This document shows, in pieces, positions 6,805 through 9,050 of a DNA stretch of 9,050 nt. Source of the stretch: Actinomycetota bacterium (GTDB taxonomy: Bacteria > Actinomycetota > Acidimicrobiia > Acidimicrobiales > Ilumatobacteraceae); the NCBI GenBank assembly GCA_009705435.1, contig WLTJ01000048.1, forward strand, positions 1 to 9,050, in the 5' to 3' direction. The first letter of the stretch is position 1, and each line of letters starts with the position of its first letter. The notes under the pieces were generated by a model, which ran no database searches, had not been told where the DNA came from, and saw only the letters and a list, made by a program, of their open reading frames with translations. The translations under genes were made by a program, and so were the position numbers.

Positions 6805-7724
6805 ATCGCCGTTGGGGCGATAGGTCCTCCCACTGAACGAGTCAGTGGAAGTGGGCTGGCTGACAACAGAAAATCGTATTGACCATCTGATGCACAGTCG
6901 GCGGCTAATTCATCGAGAACCCAGTTCTGTCCTTGGATGAGTCCCATATCACGCAAGTGGATCATATGCACGGGCAACAAAACATTTGGATCTTCGCAGG
7001 GCCAGCATTCAAAAGCCATTGTGTCGGTAGCGATGGCCGCGATGTCGGTATCTCTTGCCCACTGAATTGACTTCGTCGAGAGTCCAGGATGTTCCATGCT
7101 GTACCGCACTTTGTCCCCAGACGTGAGGTGATACTGATGGCCAGTGCGAACACAGGCGATGTCACCAGGTGCCATCGTGATTCCACCGAGAGCGCAGGCG
7201 GCCTCAAGATCATCACCAGTGATTGGATATCCGCCGGGGAGAAAATCCACTCCATGAACTCGGGCCACATCAAGCAGAACTCCGCGAGAAACAATGGGAC
7301 CAAAAGTTTCAACTCCATGTTGATGACTACCATTTTCATCGATGGTTGAGTCCGAGACTCCGTTGTATAAAAGACCTTCGTATCCGACGTGGGCGAGTGT
7401 GTCCCAGTGTGTGGAGGACTGAACGCCCATCGTCACCGAGTCATCACTCGTACAAAAATTTGTTGGGTCCCCGGTGTACGGCACATTGATCATGTGCATC
7501 GCTCGCCGTGGATTGTCGCGTCCAGGAACTTCGCCATTCTGAATGCCATTTTCATCGTAAGGAAGTGAGAGTAAAAAGGTTCGGCCCTGACGTGCCGCCG
7601 CGAGTCCACGACGGATAGCAGCATTGTCGATGAGGTTGAGCGTTCCGCGGCGATCATCTGCACCCCAACGTCCCCAGTTTGAGACTCGGGCGGAAAGTTC
7701 TTGGAGGTGAGGAGGTAGGGACAT
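6798..7724 (-). CDS. Cyclase-family metal-dependent hydrolase (kynurenine formamidase/isatin hydrolase-like)
   Basis: Cyclase-family proteins (PF04199) are metal hydrolases acting on amide, lactam or similar bonds; members include kynurenine formamidase and isatin hydrolase. This one has 308 residues, the size of the longer subgroup. It starts with SNWGRWGADDRRGTLNLI (15-32), typical of that subgroup. The metal motif reads STHWDTLAH (104-112), with His106, Asp108 and His112 matching the H-x-D-x-x-x-H core of HxGTHxDxxxH; the leading His and Gly are replaced by Gln102 and Ser104. The C-terminal half has HPGLSTKSIQWA, IAAIATDTMAFE and LLPVHMIHLRDMGL, the expected substrate-pocket and second-metal region. 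ATG 7724 has AAAGG about nine bases upstream. The gene is back to back with the second LLM gene and converges on the first. The substrate is unknown. Confidence 0.92.
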   Translation of the reverse strand: MSLPPHLQELSARVSNWGRWGADDRRGTLNLIDNAAIRRGLAAARQGRTFLLSLPYDENGIQNGEVPGRDNPRRAMHMINVPYTGDPTNFCTSDDSVTMGVQSSTHWDTLAHVGYEGLLYNGVSDSTIDENGSHQHGVETFGPIVSRGVLLDVARVHGVDFLPGGYPITGDDLEAACALGGITMAPGDIACVRTGHQYHLTSGDKVRYSMEHPGLSTKSIQWARDTDIAAIATDTMAFECWPCEDPNVLLPVHMIHLRDMGLIQGQNWVLDELAADCASDGQYDFLLSASPLPLTRSVGGPIAPTAIK

Positions 7725-7772
7725 CAGGGGACGCCTTTCATGAAGTGGTTATGTGGTTCTCTAGCATCGCAG

Positions 7773-7805
7773 ACTGTGCCAATTGACTGTGTTCGCTAAC
7801 TGTGC
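7773..7805 (+). repeat. Three direct ACTGTG repeats in the cyclase/LLM divergent gap
   Basis: ACTGTG occurs at 7773-7778, 7786-7791 and 7800-7805, with starts 13 and 14 bases apart; the last two extend to TNGACTGTG-like contexts only loosely. They lie 50-80 bases upstream of the cyclase start and well before the shared element. They might be regulator half-sites, or chance in a short gap. Confidence 0.3.
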
Positions 7806-7855
7806 GTGAGGGTGGCCGAGGGTGTATTTTTTTCTTGCTCGGTGTCCATCTTTGG

Positions 7856-7900
7856 TGTGACTAGGGTAACATAGATAGCGTAAAGTAAAGCCAACATTTG
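7856..7900 (+). promoter_or_regulatory. Shared upstream element, copy 2 (before the second LLM gene)
   Basis: Block A TGTGACTA-G-GGTAACAT (7856-7872), a 7-base spacer, then block B GTAAAGTAAA plus GCCAACATTTG (7880-7900). It matches copy 1 at 16 of 17 and 20 of 21 positions, while the spacers are unrelated in sequence. TAACAT (7867-7872) could be the -10 box, giving a leader of roughly 45 bases to ATG 7925. The similarity stops after block B: the ribosome-site regions differ. The rest of the 200-base gap (7725-7924) holds three ACTGTG repeats and a T-rich patch (7826-7834) but no gene that I can see. Confidence 0.6.
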
Positions 7901-7924
7901 CGAGTAAAAACTGGGATCGGTGCA

Positions 7925-9050
7925 ATGAAATTCTCACTCATTTTTGAGGGTCAAATGAATGATGCTTCGCCGTCCAATGAGCAAAAGGTTCTGCGCGACT
8001 GTGTTGATCAGGCAGTTTTCGCTGAAGAGATGGGCTTTGATGCAATTTGGGCTGTCGAACATCATGCCTTGACCTGGTACGCCCATATGAGCGCACCAGA
8101 AATTTTCCTCTCTTTCGTGGCCGCCAAAACCAGTCGGATTCGCCTCGGTCACGGTTGCGTCTTGATGCCATTTGGTTTTAATCACCCCGTTCGTGTGGCC
8201 GAGCGAGTGGCGATGCTCGATGTTTTGTCCAACGGTCGTCTTGATGTGGGTGCCGGTCGTGGCGCCACGCAACAAGAAATGGGTATGTTCGGCGTGCAAG
8301 CTCAGGACACCTACCCGCAAGTTGAAGAGACCTTACGTATTCTCAGCCAGATTTGGCGCGAGGAACGTTTTGAGTGGTCAAGCGATCTGATGACGATTCC
8401 AAATCGTCCGATTCACCCCCATCCCGTTCAGACACCACACCCACCGATGTTCATGGCCTGCACAAAGCGCGACACTGTCAAACTGGCAGCCGAATTGGGT
8501 ATCGGAGCCCTGGTGATGGGCTTCGGTGGTCCATCAGAGGTCGCTGAACTGCGTGGTATTTATGACGAAGCCATCGCTACCCGTAGCGGCGATCGCTTCG
8601 TCAGTGATCACGCCAATAATCATTTGTCGGCACTATGTCCGAGCGTGGTTCTCGATGATGCTGATGAGGCGTTGCGGATCGGAACTCGGGGTCAGAGATT
8701 TTTTGCTGAATCTATTCACCATTGGTACGGCACAGGTTTGCCACCAGCATTAGATGTTGACGCCGGCGACGATGTGGCGGCAATGGCAGCCGACGCCAAG
8801 CATGTGGTGGCGCGACTCTCAGAAATGAATATTCCAGCATCGCCTTCAGCAACAACTATTTATGAAGTGCCTCAGCATGCCTATGGTGATCGCCACCAAG
8901 CCATTCGTTACGCGCGCGAGTTGATTGCTGCTGGGGCTGACGAGATTATGGTGATTTGTCAGTTAGGCACCGTCTCACATGAAGTGTCCATGGAGACAAT
9001 TCGCCAGTGGGGCGAGTATGTCATTCCTGTGATTCGTGCTGAGCAAGAAA
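7925..9050 (+). CDS. LLM class flavin-dependent oxidoreductase, second paralogue (runs off right edge)
   Basis: The frame is open for 375 codons from ATG 7925 with no stop before the edge. It begins MKFSLIFEGQM, then AIWAVEHHALTWYAHMSAPEI (40-60), HPVRVAERVAMLD (87-99) and RLDVGAGRG (105-113), the same order as the first LLM protein, plus MFMACTKRDT near 175-185 and AAELGIGALVMGFGG soon after. By eye the N-terminal third is around 40 percent identical to the first protein and the rest much less, so these are old paralogues and probably have different substrates. The last visible residues, GADEIMVICQLG...ETIRQWGEYVIPVIR, match the final barrel strand and helix, so only a short tail is missing. 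The ribosome site is weak (GGGA about eight bases before ATG). It is transcribed away from the cyclase gene and preceded by copy 2 of the shared element. Confidence 0.92.
   Translation, partial: MKFSLIFEGQMNDASPSNEQKVLRDCVDQAVFAEEMGFDAIWAVEHHALTWYAHMSAPEIFLSFVAAKTSRIRLGHGCVLMPFGFNHPVRVAERVAMLDVLSNGRLDVGAGRGATQQEMGMFGVQAQDTYPQVEETLRILSQIWREERFEWSSDLMTIPNRPIHPHPVQTPHPPMFMACTKRDTVKLAAELGIGALVMGFGGPSEVAELRGIYDEAIATRSGDRFVSDHANNHLSALCPSVVLDDADEALRIGTRGQRFFAESIHHWYGTGLPPALDVDAGDDVAAMAADAKHVVARLSEMNIPASPSATTIYEVPQHAYGDRHQAIRYARELIAAGADEIMVICQLGTVSHEVSMETIRQWGEYVIPVIRAEQE

Noticed and set aside
6962..7489. Frames across the cyclase gene (6962-7339 minus, 7089-7349 plus, 7223-7489 plus)
   Set aside because: The cyclase frame carries the metal motif and C-terminal family motifs across the same bases.
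7934..8753. Minus-strand frame of 128 codons and plus-strand frames inside the second LLM gene
   Set aside because: The LLM paralogue is open across the whole stretch with conserved motifs; the others are chance frames.
1..9050. CRISPR array, tRNA/rRNA genes, insertion sequences, integrase or attachment sites
   Set aside because: No regularly spaced repeats, cloverleaf-like gene, transposase/integrase motifs or terminal inverted repeats were seen; the window is nearly all metabolic and transport genes.

Overview
The window looks like a compact chromosomal stretch from an actinobacterium, most plausibly of the class Acidimicrobiia. That placement is inference. It rests on moderate GC (near half by eye), a lipoprotein with a Thr/Glu/Ala/Pro/Gly-rich tether, a permease/ATPase fusion of a type I associate with actinobacteria, and LLM flavin oxidoreductases beside a CoA transferase. 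No rRNA, tRNA, mobile element or CRISPR array is visible.

Layout: the left 5.5 kb is one minus-strand transport block, read from right to left. It starts with a lipoprotein solute-binding protein (5484-4189). A strong intrinsic terminator hairpin (4113-4159) follows, then a single giant gene (4091-1365) fusing two permeases (LivH-like, LivM-like) and one ATPase (LivG-like). A separate LivF-like ATPase (1368-646) overlaps it by ATGA. Last comes the N-terminal part of a family III (CaiB/BaiF) CoA transferase, cut by the left edge. The right 3.5 kb holds three enzyme genes. A plus-strand LLM flavin-dependent oxidoreductase (5579-6790) converges on a minus-strand cyclase-family metal hydrolase (7724-6798). 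A second, diverged LLM oxidoreductase (7925 onwards) runs off the right edge.

How the genes may work together: a branched-chain-amino-acid-type (HAAT) importer, two flavin monooxygenase-like enzymes, a ring/amide hydrolase and a CoA transferase are the parts expected of an uptake-oxidise-hydrolyse-CoA-activate route for a small organic acid, amide or cyclic compound. The substrate cannot be read from the sequence.

The most striking non-coding signal is a two-block element of about 45 bp in front of both LLM genes (5523-5568 and 7856-7900). It matches at 36 of 38 block positions although the proteins behind it are clearly diverged. It suggests a shared promoter/operator and a small co-regulated set of genes. 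Other items worth a look are the terminator between binding protein and permease, a hairpin containing both stop codons of the converging pair, and probable GTG starts for three genes.
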